A DNA stretch of 64,000 nt from positions 75,861,670 to 75,925,669 of the forward strand of contig RSEF01000004.1 of NCBI GenBank assembly GCA_003993805.1, read 5' to 3'. The notes under the pieces are model-generated. The model made no database searches. It saw only the letters and a list, made by a program, of their open reading frames with translations, and was not told the origin of the DNA. The DNA comes from Himantopus leucocephalus. Taxonomy: Eukaryota; Chordata; Aves; Charadriiformes; Recurvirostridae. Each line of letters starts with the position of its first letter. The stretch's first letter is position 1. Position numbers and translations under genes: made by a program. Shown one piece after another: positions 34,674 through 49,488 of this stretch.

Positions 34674-37600
34674 AGAAGAAAGAGTTATTCATAGCATTAT
34701 TTGAGTTCTTCTATATGGATGGGTCTTTTTGGTTAGTGTGGCTGTCTGAGATATGAAGTTAATCACTAAGTAAAGAAGATTGGAAAACAGTGGTATTTTA
34801 CTCAAATACTGAAAAATAAGCTTGAAAATACGGAAAAAATGGTTGAACATTGCTTTATGTTCCCTGTGTTGCCTGCAGGTGTGAGAGCATCCTGGAAATT
34901 CTAGGTGCAGAACAGCATCCACTCTCCTGTGATTGCTTGAACACTGTGATGTTGAACTAACAGTATTACGTCTAGTTTTTTTGTTAGGGGGGCTTTGTTG
35001 CTTAGAGATAGGTCCTGCCCAAAAACTATCTGGAGATTCAAGGAGAATTGGGCCTCTAAATTTCAGAACAACACTACTAGACCTGTTGTGAGTGCGTTTA
35101 TGAATATTTATCTGGAACTTAAGATTCAGAGTGAGTGTTAAGAGTGCAAGCCACTGCACATTTTAATCAGGCAAAATCCTCAGACCTCTCTTCCTTTCCC
35201 TGTCATGCTCATATCCTGACAAGATCCGTGATCCTTGGTTTTTAAACATTCATGCCAAAACAAGAACATCCGTAACAAATTTCAGTCAAAAAATGCATCA
35301 TCTTTTCTAAGTTTAAATACTTAAGCACACTTACAACTGCACTGGCCAGATACTGACATCGGTAATTCTGGGAAATGTTCACAAAGAATGCCAGACACCA
35401 GGCGACTGGTGCACTATGTCTTTGTGTTTGTTGTAAAAGAACATTTTTTTCATTTAACTGTAGAATAAATATTTTAGCTTTCTCATCTATATATAACAGC
35501 TTTAATCAAAATACTTTTTTCATTTCTTGAATTATTATTAAAGCTATACCTGGCAGCATTTTATCATGTAAAAATCTGCATCAGCCTGATTTCATCAGCG
35601 CAACTTTCTGTAGAGGCTGTGTTGTACACGCTGGGGTCTTACGTAGGGATGGCTGAAGTAAATCATCATCCCCAGCTGTTGGCGTCATATCAGCACTGGA
35701 TAAGGCCATTTTCAGCATAGGGAAGGTGAAAGAGGCTGCATTTCTTCTACTCCTTTTTACCAGGGTTCACAGTACATATTAATGTGAACTGACATTTATT
35801 GCAGTTTAACCTTCATTGCTGCATGTTCTACCATGACTTCTCCATGGCAGTGGGCCTTCCTCCAAGGGGAAGAAACTTGTGTGGTCCTTAAGCTGGAATG
35901 CAAATCACCTGTACTTGAGTGTTAGACTTGGCTCTGTGTTGTTTTATTGCTTGATTGCTGGAGGATCTGACAAATTAAAGGCAGGGACTTATCTGCAAGT
36001 CATGCCCTGCTTTTAGCTGTTCGACCTGTCTCTGCGTTGTATCAGGAACTTCATGGGGATGCACTGGGGGAAAGGCTTGTTTTTGGCTTTTCTGTCTTGT
36101 ATTGGAGAACACTGGGTCTGAGTGCCTGGCTATAATGCCATGGTGTCACCTAACAGTAAGAGGCAAGAGCCAAGGATGTGCTGTAAGCCTGGCCCCTCAC
36201 TGTTTCCCTGATGCTCTGCTCCCTGCAGTCCCTCTCTGCAGACCTGCCGTGGCTCTTTTCCTTGCTTGTACTTACAGAGGAGCTTGTGTTGTCTATATTC
36301 TTACAACAAACCATGTATTTACTGGTGGAGGGGAAGGGGAGATGTGTGTGGTGTGGATGTCCCTTCTCTTTCCACTACCTTTTTCATTACAACTGTGTGA
36401 TGTGGCATGCACTACCTGATGAAAATGTATCCATGTGATTAGCCAGTCTTGCCAGCTTTTATCTGGGTTGCGGCTATCTTGCTTAGGACCTAGATCTGTA
36501 AGCAGTATTCCCAGATACCCAGTCATCTCCCAATATCTGACTGTTTTCAGGTGATGGTCACAAAGCAACACCTGATTGAGCTGTTTTTGAAATGATGAAG
36601 GTTTCTTAAGACTATAACGCAATGTCATAATCTCTTCTGTCGGCAAAGAGCCATGTGGAGTCACCTGTAGAAATGGGATTTCCCTCCATTCACGTTTTTG
36701 AGGATGTGGAAATGGATGACATTAAATCATGGGTTATAATTTAGACAGTGAGAAAATTGCAGACTGATTCTGTAAGGAGAAAAATCCCTTGAGGAAACAC
36801 ATTATGTCTATAATCCTGTCAGTCAAAAGATTAGAGTTTCAGTCAAAAACTAACATATGAACGGCTTAATAGTAAAGACTGTGCTAATAGAGGTAAGAAA
36901 TGTATTTTGCTGAAGGCTACAAAAATTGGGGAAGTTTGACTAATGGTCTTTCTTTTCTTTTTGAGTAGACATAGTAGCAAAATGTTCTGAGCTATAATTA
37001 GTTGACCATGACTCTTCTATTGCAACATTTGAAATAGTCATTACGTAGATTTGTGGTCGAAAGAATCCCAATAAGCTTAGCATCCACTTACATATTTGGA
37101 TGACATATACAGCCTTTAAGGCCCCAACTTCAGCGTGGGACTTGTTCATTATAGTTTGTAATTGTGTGAATATTACACTGACACAATTAAAGAATGAGTT
37201 GATGTGGAATAGAGGTAGTTCAGATGACATTTTGAATATTCAGTGCTAGCAAACATAGACTTGGGAGCAGATTTTTCCCTATCACTTTTGTTATGTGTAT
37301 GTGTGTATATATATTTTTTTTTCTCCTGCTTTCTGTGGTTAGTGTGTAGAAAGCCTTAAAATACCAAAGTTAGTTTTTAATAGTGTATATTCCCCTAATT
37401 AGAAAGATAAAGGAGTCGCAGCAGCTGCTGCTTCTTCTTTCTCCTGCTTTTGTAGGGTACACCCTCCTTTTCAAAATGAGTTTTTGTTGAGAGGGTGGAG
37501 CTAGGTTTTCTCTTGCTTAGGAAGTATGATACTGAGTGGAACAAGTGAATGGACCCCTATGTCATAGTTAGCATACACTTATGTAGTTCATCTTACATCA

Positions 37601-40600
37601 GTAATCAATGTAACCAATATATGCTCAAAATGACACATATATTTGTTTTGCAATTTGTTATGAAATACTTGCACCCACACCATGGACACCTGCCACCCTA
37701 CCCCTGCCACATCTAGGGGATGGGGGTTGCAGTCCGGGGAAGTTTGACTGACTGCTTCCTGGCATCTGCATCTCCTCTGGAGAACATAGTGGTGGAGAGC
37801 CAAGGCTGGAGCTGGTATCAGTGAGGTGAAGTGTTAGTACGAGGCTTACTGCTCTTCCTGAAGTTGCTCAACTTGTGTGAGGGAGGTCTAAAGCTGTCCC
37901 CAAAGGCCAGAAAGCCCCATTGCCAAAGTAGTTAACAGCTCTACCCTTTTCTCCTTCTGCATTCTGTGCAGGCAGCATGCTGCATGAAACAGACCAAGAC
38001 CAGACTGCAGTAGGCTGGCTCCTCTGGGTGAGAAACTTCGGTGTTTTTGATAAACCTTAATGTGCCCGTAAGGGCCTAACAGGCACATAAAATCCTGCTG
38101 AAGCTAGCTTTTCCTGCTCCATTTGAAAGTTCTAGCTCTAATGCTAGTAATGTTTTCATCCTCCAGCTGAGTAAAAGCTCAGGAGGATATATCCGCAGTG
38201 AGCCCTCTGAGCAAAGAAGGCAGTAGTGAAGATAAAGATTTTGAAAATGAAAACGTTTCCCTAATGTGGTCTCTAATGCCCTTTCAAAGTGGGTAGCAAA
38301 GGTGTTTTTCAGGCAAGCTACTGCAATTCAATTAGACTGAACTAATTTTTATTTCTTCTCTCTCTGCTAGTTTTCCACAGTGATACAGTTTAACTTCCTT
38401 ACAATCATGTTATGGCCTTGGGTTACAGCACCGTTAATTGACAGAGTTTAAGTATGGAAAATGTTCCCTGAATGGCTGTCCTGTGTATATGCCAATCTGA
38501 GATAAGAAATCTGAAAAAGGACTCTTTTTGATTTGAGCAGATGAAACTTTTTAGAAGGAAAGTAAATGCTGTTGCAGCCCAGAGCAAATGCTATTGGCTA
38601 TGATTTATGCAATTTATATACTTTTTTAATTAGAAGTGGAGGTTATAGGCCCATTCTTGTATATTTATATCATTATCTTTGTGCTGACTGCTCACAGTGA
38701 CTTATTAAATGGCAAAAAAGTCTCACTAAACACCTATAAACTCAGCTGTGTGCATCACATCCCAGTTAGCAGAACTGGTTATGCATTTAAAGCAGTTTGA
38801 TCTAGAAATAGAAATTCTTACTGGGCATTTCTTCAGCAGCATCTGTTTTCTTTATTAAACTTAATTAAAAGCTGCTTTAAAATGCATTGACGACATCAAC
38901 ATTTGGATGAGATTATGGAGTGATGGTTCTAGGTTCCAAGCCTTTGAAATAAACAAGTTCTTTCAAAGCATGAAATTACTTTTTCTTGCAATGTATTCCT
39001 TAATTTAAAATTGCTAATCCTGTGAGACTGACAGTCCAAGCATCTACTTAAGACTGAAGCCTTGTTTGCCCACAGAAACAGCACTGTTGTGAAGCAAGAG
39101 TAAACTAATCAAGATAAACCCATTTTAAATCAGTGCATCATTCTTGTGTACAAAATTGCTTCAGTTTAACTATGCCAGTGCAACACCACACATTTTTAGA
39201 GCTGTGTGTGTAGTACATACTGGTCTTTCCATGAGCTGCTCTGAGCAATGGTTTTGCAGCTGAAGCAGTGCCATTGCAACATTTAATACAGGCTGGATTC
39301 TCACACCTCCTGTGCTGAGAGACCCCTGCAGTGCCCTGGTGTGAGACTGGCTTCCTTGGGTTTTGCCAGGTGTTGGTATTTACTTGCAATCTGCATATGC
39401 AGGATTGAAACCACAGGGATAGTTTTAAATGGTGAGAGACATCCTCACTGTTTGCAGTCTCTGATCACTTCATTTGTGAAGGACTCAGATTCAGGTATTT
39501 ATTTTTCTGTTGTAGGTTTAACTTAACTAACTGGCATCATTTATATGTATTCCTGGTATTTTAGGTAGACAACACAAAGGTAATTGTTAATCAGTATTCC
39601 TTTTGATTTTAAACTAACAAATGCTGTGTATCACATCTTGAGTTTTACTTAAATTTTGGAGTTGCTGAGGATGGTTAAATCTGTAAGAAGGACTTCCTTT
39701 TTCTGCAATGTGATCAGATATGACTGATATCAGTTCTTCAGTTGTGATTTAATTCTCACAATGGCTGGTTCCCCAGCTGTGACAAAACCTAGTTTTTTGT
39801 TAAAATCAGTTAAAATTAAAATCCTGGACCTTCATTACACATCCCAAAGCCAATATTGATGCAGTGGTTTTCTTTTACAACTCACCTTTAATTGAGGGCC
39901 TACGTGAGCTATGGGAACTAAAAATGAGTATCATTCCCAATAATAAAGACTTTTTTCCCCTCAACTGTTGAAGTTGTTTCTCAGGTCCAAGTGGCAGGGA
40001 TGTCTGTATGGACTGGACACTGGACCCTGTAAGGGTCTGTGCTGTCCCTTGTTCTAGGTCTTTTGTTGTGGTGATTCACTGTACACACTTCCCAACATTT
40101 TGACATCTAAAGACATTCAGATTTATTGTATATATTTTTTTCAAATGGTATGTGGTAATAAGGCTGAGTTGGGGAATGGTAAGTCTGGTTTACAGAAGGT
40201 ACAAAAAATGTAGCTTTGTTCTGGTTGACAAAACACACATTTTTGGTTGTGGTTTCTTTGTAAAATTCTCTGTGAAAAGACCATTTCCCCCTTAACTTTA
40301 TAGGATGATCTTTGTGGTGGTCTTTCCATATTTGAGAGAGCTTTGAGGTTCTTGTACCTCTGGAAGAAACATCAGGGCCTAGCAGTGCTATTTGTCAGGC
40401 TGCCAGTTTGATTTCCAAAGAACTAAGCTTTTTTCCCAGTTTGGATCACAGTGCGGGTAAGATGAGATGGTGAAGCGACAGGAAAGCAGTTGAGTTGCTG
40501 ATGGAGACCCAGATAGCTGCTAGATTTTATCAAATCCTGCCTTGTTCTTGTCAAAAAGACACCAGAATTCATTTCAGCTGGGACAGACTGGCAAATCTGC

Positions 40601-43600
40601 ATAAAAATGTAGTCGATGCTTTCCTAACCCTTCTTGTATCTGATCAAGTTTCAGTCTACATGGCTTATTGTGATGAGGTGAGGAAGGGGTCTGAAAGAAT
40701 AAGATATTTTGTCCTTTACAGAAAAGAAGGCTTTTTCACACTCTGCTATCTGGCATATTGCCTCTTGAAATCCTTTAAATGTATCAAGCTTATATATTTA
40801 TTTTCTCTGTAGCAAAAACTTTCTTCCAGCAAAAGTGGCATATGAGTGACTTGCACTGTAGTTTCCTGTCACAACTATCTGTGATGCTGAAATGCTGCCA
40901 AGAGATGGCCCTTTTCTCACCTATTCCTTGTGCTGTATGTATTCAAAAGGAAAAAAGTGGATTTGAAGATTCACAATGAACAGAAGTCCTGAAAAAAACC
41001 TCACTCTGCTGTGGCTAGAGCTTAATCTGAGCTCATAAGGTGAGAGGCCTTGACTCCTGCTGAAACCATTGCATTGTCTGAAGACAGCTGGAGCTGAGGG
41101 TGTCTCTAAGGTGTCCCCTCAGGCCCTGGCTGTGAGCGTAGCATCTGGTGGCCCTCAGCGATGTGGGGGGAGAGGTATTCCCTAGAAGTGAGAGGACAGA
41201 GAGGCAGCTCTTTGCTGATTTCCTCCTTTCTTCTTCTAACAGGGGTGTCTCCTTATTCAGGTGGTATTTAATAGTCAGGAACCAACAAGGGAGTTTGCAA
41301 AACAAGCCTGCTGTTTAATTTGCAATGCCTGTGCTGTTGTGACATTGTCTTAAAACACCAGCCCTGCTGCAGACAGCGCGGGGAGAGGGGAGTGGAAACT
41401 CTTCACTGTTGCTGCCTCTGGAAAGGAATACATTGCACATAATGTTGTACAGAAGAAACGAAGCTTGGCTAGATCAAGCTATTTTGAAAGATCCCCTGAT
41501 ATGTTGTTTTTGTTTTTTAATTTATTACTTTTTCAGATAGTAGAAAGTTTTATAGATGTGAAAGAAGTGTGAAAACTTGGGAACTCAGGCTTAGAGAAAG
41601 GATGTTTCCATAGGCAAAGTGTAAGAAGAAGAAAATAGGTGGCAAACGTTAATGTTAGGGCAATTAGGTGTGTGGTTTGGGTGGAACAATGACTGGGGAG
41701 GACAGCTTTGTGATTAAGAGTCTTGACTAACACCCAGCAGTCTGTTTGTGGCTTTCCTGCCTGCCTGTGCTCTCCATTGCCCCAACGGTGGGTGGGCTGC
41801 GGGAGTGGTCCATGGGACACAGCTCTGGCCCAGCTCCTGCAGCAGTCAAGTGCCACATCATGGCAGAACAATTCACAAAAGCCCCATGTAGCTGTGTGGG
41901 ATATTAGTGCGTATTATGCATAAGGTTTTGTCCCGCAAAATCTGTGTAGCTGCCTGAAATCCTGTTACTGGGCTCGACAGCAGCATGCTCATGGCAGGTA
42001 CACTTCTGTCTGAGCAAGGCAGCTTGACAGCCACATTGTCCAAAGCAACTTAAGGTTCACAAACCTGGTGTTTCCTTGACCTTGAAGAGTCCCTGCTGCT
42101 CTGGGTGAGCTCTGAGCCTACGTCATGTACATGGCAGACACCAGACCTCACTGCTGTCAAAGCCACATGAGGCAGTGGCCACCACGCATTGTGTCTCCTG
42201 ATGTTACCCATCAGTTGGGATTTCAGGTACCTGTGGTTAAGTGCCCCCTGAATCCAAAGGGATTAAAATCCAGAGTGTTTATTTCTCAGGGACAGTGTGT
42301 TCTTTACAAATAAGCAAGATGGGATTGGGTTATGCTTCCTTATTCTCCCTAAAGTAAGCAGGTGCCAGAAGTCTGGATCCAGTTTGGAACTGTCTAGGTA
42401 ATCTATAAACATTTAAATAGGGTATGTCTTATTAGGTGTCTATGTGACAACCAGAGCAATGAGGCCTTTATCACTTCTGGTGCCTGTAAATGCTGCTGTA
42501 ACATAAACAAGGAAATACTGCAAAAAACTGAAGGTAACTCAGAGGCAAAGTACCTACCGCCTCTTTATATGGGGAAATCCTGCAAGAGGGGAAGGGGCAA
42601 AAGCCCTGGAGTATAATGGGAGCTGGGTAACTGCATGCTGTGAATAACAAACACCTTAGAGTCTTCCAGGCATCTCACCTGGATGCTTCAAAAAGGCCAC
42701 TTATGGAAAGCTTTGTGGCAATCAATTGCAATCTTTTTGCTTCCATAAAGAGACCTTCAGGCCTCCTGGAAAGCAAAAGAAATGCCTGGAGAAAGAAGAA
42801 AGGTGAAGCCCAGGCTCTGTTTCAGGCATGCCTTTGTTACTAGGCCTTTCGAAAGAGCTCATTGACAGGAGTGCTAAGTCTTGTTTTTGTTGCTTGTTGC
42901 TGGACTAGAAATACAGTGTTTTAGTGGGAGAAAAGTGTATTAGCTCAGTGAGCAGAAGACTTTCTCAAATCAGGCTTTTCCGGGCTTTATGATGCTCTAG
43001 TCTTCATTTTCCACATAGGTGTGTTATTTTTTCCATGGGAGGAAAGTAGCAAAAGATCTCTCTGTGTGGGAAGGTGGCATAGGAGGAGGGTAAAGGTAGT
43101 TCTGCAAACAGTCTTGTTTCAAATACCACCCTAGAGAGAGACTCTGCAATTTTTGGAGACCGGGATCCATGTGGTAGGTGGGAGGGCATTTCTGTGCTAT
43201 TGATTAATTCCAAATTGTGTGGGATTTTCTTGGCATAAATGAATGGGGTCTTTGCCAACTTAAGCTTAATTTTCCTTCTGTAAAATGAGCTGCAAGAGAT
43301 ATGTGATGAAGAAGTTTTGAGGATGAAGGACTACAGAACCTGCAGGGTTTGATGGAGTTAACCTTTCCATTTGCTTGGGAGAGGGAGCACGGCTTTTCCT
43401 GGGCTGCAGTGCATGTACTCGTGTAGTTTCTTTTGCAAAGTTTCCAGAGCCTTATTCAAGAAACCCTGTATATCTCCTGGAGCACCAAAGGCTTTTTAAT
43501 GATATCTTTGGATATTATTCTCCTTACCGGAGATGCTATGGAGATGAGGAAAACCAAAACAACCTGCATAAAGTACAAATCCTGCAGGGTAACTTGCACA

Positions 43601-46600
43601 GATTGGGAAACAGAAGGCCAGACCTAGAAAACAGGTGGCTCTTGATGGACTCAGTCCTTGGGTTAGAGAATTTGTGCCAGTATCTAGGTGAGCTGTTCAA
43701 CTGTGCTAGCACCACACTGCACAGCGAGCTCTGTGGACAGAAGAATTTTGCAGGCTGTAGGAATGTGAGATAAAATAGAAATGAACAGGCCAGAAAAAAT
43801 CTGTTTTACTGAACAAAGAAATCTCAGTCTATGATTAACTTTATTTCATGTCAAGAGCAGAACATACAAATCTAGGCTCTTTCATGGTCTGATACGGAAC
43901 AATACAAGCCCTGTAGCAAGGACAGCATACCACTGCTGGATTATCTGTCCTAAATGTACTTTAGAGAAATTCAGTCAGGTTTACTTTATCCTAACAAATA
44001 CTCATTTAATGCAGCTGTTACAGCAGTGCAAACCACAGATTTGCAATAAGCCATGCTTCTGGGGCTCATCTGAAATACTGCTCTTATGAAACACTTTTTT
44101 TGCAGATTTGTCTTTTTGCATCAAGCTGGAACGATACAGAGAATAGAAAATAATTTCATAAGATTAGAAGAATCAATGGTTTACAGACTTCAAAATCGTG
44201 TGACAAAGGCAATCTAACGTGTGATAGCTTAACTGGTTAAGGCAACTCAACAGGTTTGAGAGGAAAACATGAAACTTTAGCTCCTTGAAGGGCAAAGAGA
44301 ACCCACAGGGAAAAGAGTCAATGTTTCATTGTTTCAAAGGAAATTTAGGTAAATACAAGAAAAAAGTGTATTTTATGTGGCTAACAGACTGGAAAATCTT
44401 TGGGGAAGATTTCAAGTTATAACTGGATCTTCAAAGTAGAACATAAACAGAAGGAAAAGATACTGAAACCTGTTTATAAATAGTTTGAATTTGCAAGAGT
44501 TACATCCTTGGTTTGTTACTGCTAGCCCAAAGTGAATCCTACACAGAGGAGTAGGTATGACCCATAAAGCACGTGCTATAAATTCATTATTCAGCCAAAA
44601 TGTGTATTTTCCTGGCAAGACTGGAAGAAAACACCATGAAGTAACAACTCAGCCTCCTGCCCAAATGCATGGCTCCTAGCAGGTCTGAGAATCAGAAGGC
44701 TCTCCACAGGGCACAGTGTTTGGGCTAAAGCATATACAGAAGAATGGAGTGGGAGAAGTAAATGTTAAGCAATGGAGAAAAATATACTTGGTGCAGATGA
44801 GTCAGCAGGTCTGAAAGAAAAATTTGGCTTTGCTCATCTTAAAAAAACAAGCAAACAAACCTCAAACTCACACTTTCCTTACCCAGTTATCCTGAATGTA
44901 AACAGTGGTAAAATCAATTTTATCACTTTCATCATTACTTCTTATCCCTGTTGCCTTTTAATTGGGTTACAACATGAAATTCAAATAAGTAAGATAGCTC
45001 GTGTTGGGAGACTGAAAGAAGATCCTTTCCTCAGCAGAAGAATTTGGCATGCTGTGGGAGCAGATTTGGTTTATTTTGTGAGCAAAATGGTAATGTTGTT
45101 AGTTATGTCAGATATTGGTGGTCCACAGTTCGGATGAATGCCTAGCATGTATGGGCACCAAATGTTTAGAATCTGGTATTTCAGTGAATGGTAAGGCAAT
45201 GCTGTGCCTGGCTCAAGCAGTTGTTTCTGAGATGATCTTGTAGCCTGTAAGTACAACTGCTTATGCCCAGTCACCTATGGGGATGTGTGAGAAGGATCAA
45301 ATAAGTATGCTAAAAATAGGAATCCTTCTAAAACAGTTTAAGCCATATAAATCAGTTTCTTTATCAGGTTATATCTGTATCAGCTCTCAGATCAGATATA
45401 GCCTGAAAGATAGTAATACACCTGATGCCTTTCTTTTTCCTTCACCCTTTTTTTGGGGGGGGAGGGTGTGTCTCTTTTCCCCCAGTTTCATTGCTCAAGA
45501 TGTTCCCCCTACACGGTACTGCTTCTACGTAACAAATGTGGGAACATACTAGGATGCTTTTTTTACCTCATTGTTCCTGAACATTTCATGTAAAGAATGG
45601 TCAGCAGAGAGTAGAAAAGCAGAGGATTATTTGGGCGATAGTTACAAAGTACTGTGAAAATGGATAACAAAACTTTTAAAGCAGAAAAATACAGAAAATA
45701 CTAAAAGTCACACTCAAAAATCTTCAAGAAAAGACTCTGATACACTACCTTAATAAAGACCCTTTTATGTGATGTGACTTTTTCTCTTATATGAGTTCTT
45801 TTTGACTCAAAGGGTTTTTCTTTTCTTTTAAATACAGCACTTAGATTAATGTGTAAAGCATAGAGATAATTTAATCTAGAGCTGTTTAGAGTGCCTGTGA
45901 ACTTTTCCATTTGGTTATTTTAAACCAATTTCCTTCACAGACATTGAGTGATGGTGGGTGGCTAAGGGAATGATTAGACACAACGATTTTGTGAACAAGA
46001 GCAAAGAGTTTTTATGTTATAATTACAATAATTACTTCTCAGCACAAGGCAGATCCAAAGTATTGACCACTGCAATAAAAAGGTCCAAATGTGGCTAAGA
46101 TATAGTGATGGTGAGACAGCAGTGAAATACAGCTGCATTTCTGTTATACTATTGAATTGCTTATCTTGATTGTATTTGCAACCTTTTTCAGTCTCTCAGT
46201 AGAACAATACTTGAAAGCTATAGAAAACTATTCATTGCCTTAAAAGACTTCATGTTGTCTGGCATCCAGCCAGCTTAGTAATTCTTTTTTTTTTTTTTAA
46301 TCCTGTGTAAAAGAATGGGCTGTATTCACCAAAATTATCAATGAAAATTGCACAATTAAGCCTGACTTGTGGGACTGTGTTTCAGCAGTGGAGCAGCTCA
46401 TGATGCTGTATGCTAACAACAGGCTGACATTTCCAGCAGAACTCCTTGTTCCAAAGAGTTTATGCCATGACTATAAATGGTGTGTCTCAGGTAGCTCTGT
46501 CATAAAGCAAATGCCTGCTGCCTGTGTGTTAGAATTTTATTTATTGGCCAGTCTGACATATTGCCCCATGACAAGAAAGTTATTGACACTGGGTTGGATT

Positions 46601-46624
46601 TTTAAAGAGTGTTAGTCTCTAGAG

Positions 46625-46740
46625 GCAGATTTGGCTCTTAGAGCATTTGGGAGACCTGGATTCGTGTTCTGCCTGCTGCACAGAACACAGGGCTGGTTTA
46701 GCTCCTTGTTTCTTTCACTCTCTGCAGGAGGAAAGTCCAG
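46625..46740 (+). repeat. Possible MIR/tRNA-SINE-like relic
   Basis: TTAGAGCATTTGGGAGACCT followed by GGATTCGTGTTCTGCC resembles the tRNA-derived head of MIR (...TTAGAGCATGGG...CTGGGTTCGAATCC...). The 3' core is not convincing, so this is tentative. Confidence 0.35.
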
Positions 46741-49448
46741 CTGCATTCATTTCAGTGGTGCCACTGTAAAGCTTTGCTATGGAAGGATGGCAGAGAAATG
46801 AAACAAAGCTAAGGCTGTAGTTTGATGAATACTTGGTGCTGGTATGGGCTGGTATGGTATGAAAGCAGCAAGCTGGCCTTCTCCGAGCATCTAGCTCTTT
46901 GTCCTTGGCTTTACTCTGTTTTCTTAAACTGTCTTTGGGGTTTTTTTGATCATTTGTGCATTAGCAACTCTGTATGTTTGTACCCTATATAAACATAAAG
47001 TGAATGGAAATGTTTTGATAGAAGGTAATTAATTGGATAATTGCACGTGGATAATTGCAATGAGCATTAGTTTTTAATGTATATTGGTAAATATGGACTA
47101 GCCTTTTAGCAATCCGTGTGCATTCATCCACAGCAATGGAGAATATTCCTGAGTGATTTTAATTTAAAAAGAGATGTTAATGACAGAAATTGGACATTGC
47201 ACATGGCTGTAGCCCCTGGAGGCCTTCAGCTTAGGGCTGACGACTGTAGCTTTTGTTTCATTTACATTGCAAATGAAAGCTTCTGGTATTTTTGGTCTTT
47301 ATCCACATTTGCCTCTGAAACAGTGCCTGGCAGTTGAATCTGTATCTTTGCTGCACAGACATTGCCTATTCATTACTAATGTTCAGTGGAGACATACACA
47401 TACTCTGACAATAGAAATGCAGGGCTGATATCAAGCCATGCAACATCTGCTAAATTCACATGGGGAAAGGGAATATGAAAACAAATACACAAAGGGCACA
47501 GCTACTGAGATGGTAAATATTGTTTTTTCCATGCCACACCCAAACCAAAAATAGAGACAGAGGGGCCCTTAACAAAGCTTTATTCAGGTTCCTGACAGCT
47601 GACAGTAACTGCTTGTTTTCCACTGAGCTCCAGGTGAACAAGACTGCCAGCTTACGTCAAAAGCCTGAATTTGCCTGAAACTTATCCTTCTTTTACTATG
47701 AGTAGATCAGAAGTAGATGAGAAGAATAGCTCCATGGAAATTAGCAGTGTTAAAATCATACAAATATAATCACTGTCAAGCTTGCATGCTCTAAGAGGAG
47801 TAAGAGATGATAACAATTTTTTGGGGGAAAGAACCTGCCTGTAACATAGAGCGGTGTGGATTTGCTGGGTGGGCAGGAGGAGCAGCAGGCAAGGGAGCCC
47901 AGGGGCTGGCTGCAGTCCCAGAGCTGGGAGGTGCCCTGGCATGGCAAGCCTTGGGAGGGCCCCCGCTCCACTCTACCCATGCGGCTGTAGGAGAGAGCGT
48001 GCAGCCCAGAAAGGAGAGGAGGAAATTGTTGGGTGGCTGTGTCAGGGCATAGGTGGTGCTTTCTGCATCTTAGGTGCTTAATAACGTAGATAAAGCTGGG
48101 CACTCCCAAATCTACTGCTGATAAACCTGTATTGCAAAGTGGCTGTGGGATGAAGGGAGAAGTGAGTGTAATACAGCCCCGTCAGTAAGTACAGTCCTTG
48201 CAATAAATGGGGAGGGTAGGCACTCAGAGGAGGAACAGGCCCATGGCCTGACAGGTCCTCAGGACTGTTGGAATGTGGCTCTGTATGGCTCGTTTGGGAC
48301 ACTCACTGCCTCTCCTGCCTGAAAGCTGCATTCAGAAACTCTGCATTGGAGTATATCATAAGAAGACGTTAATGCCAGCCTGGGCAAAGTGCCTGAACAT
48401 CCGGATGCACCTGTCCTGGGCACGGGAGATCGGGCAGAAGTAAAATGATCTGTTCTCATACGGTCTGGAGAGCTTCTGTCCAGCACAAGCAAACCTGTGC
48501 GGCTGCCACGCTGTCATTCCTGCCGGTAGCAGTGTGCTGGGTAGCACTGCCACACATCAGGCTATTACTTTTTTTTTTCCTGGCCTCTGTTGACAGCATG
48601 AGTATTTTATACTATTCCCACTGCAGCCAGTATGAAAGGTTCCCAGGGTAGACTTTGGGTTGAAAGGGTTTTCAGTCATTGGGTGTGTGTTCTTCTTGAC
48701 ACTCTTGATACTCTTGTCCTTGTTAATCATCTCTTTCAGAAAAACAGATTGCCTGCTATAGCAAGGCTTTGGACCTTGTTTACATAAAATCAGACAATTA
48801 ACTGCTCTTTAATAGAAATATATGACTGTATTAAATAGTTGGGAAATGATGCAAAGTTGAGCCAGGCCCAGTTGGTAACACCCAAAAAACGTAAGCTCCA
48901 AGGAGATGGCTTACTCCTCACTATCCCAAATGGAAAAGTAACTTATGTGACTTAATAATAGAATATTCAACCAGAAGTATTTTTCTAACCAGAAAGCATC
49001 TGTAGCTTTGCAGCAAACATCTGTGGTTAAAGTAAAAAAAGGAAAGTTAAATAAACTTGTATAGAAACTGCAGACAGAAAAACGTCATACATAAAAACTT
49101 GGGCCTTTTTTTCCCTGCTTCCTGCTGTAAGTGATTAAATGTTTAGTTTCCAAACAATGTACTCGGCTCTTAATAAAATTTTGAAGTTCCTCCATATGTC
49201 TAAGTGAAAGTGACTCAGAGGAGAGCTCACAGGAAAATTGCTGCCTTTTGTTTCCCCTTTCCAATAATCCCTTTTGACCTTTCTACCGAAACTCATTTAT
49301 TTTGTCCATTTTGATATCAAACTTTCAATAAGTAAAACTACATCATGTTTTATACCTATTGCCCTTAGCAATACATCCTTCTTGCCAGCACTCTTCTGTA
49401 ACTCAGCAAAAATCAATGATTTTCATGCATCATTGCTTGGACCTGAAG

Positions 49449-49488
49449 TTTTGATGTTACTTCTCTAGTTTTGATGTTACTTCTGTAG
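49449..49488 (+). repeat. 20-bp direct tandem duplication
   Basis: TTTTGATGTTACTTCTCTAG is immediately followed by the same 20-mer with one change (C to G at base 17). It is a simple local duplication. Confidence 0.9.

Noticed and set aside
34689..35159. 156-codon minus-strand ORF
   Set aside because: Composition and lack of domain or repeats are consistent with a chance ORF. It does not resemble C4orf19.
43270..43330. CTGTAAAATGAG...GATGAAGAAGTTTTGAGG, resembling a MIR 3' end
   Set aside because: No core sequence lies upstream at the expected distance.
43375..43773. 132-codon plus-strand ORF
   Set aside because: No domain, no conserved motif, and an overlapping open frame. It is within chance expectation.
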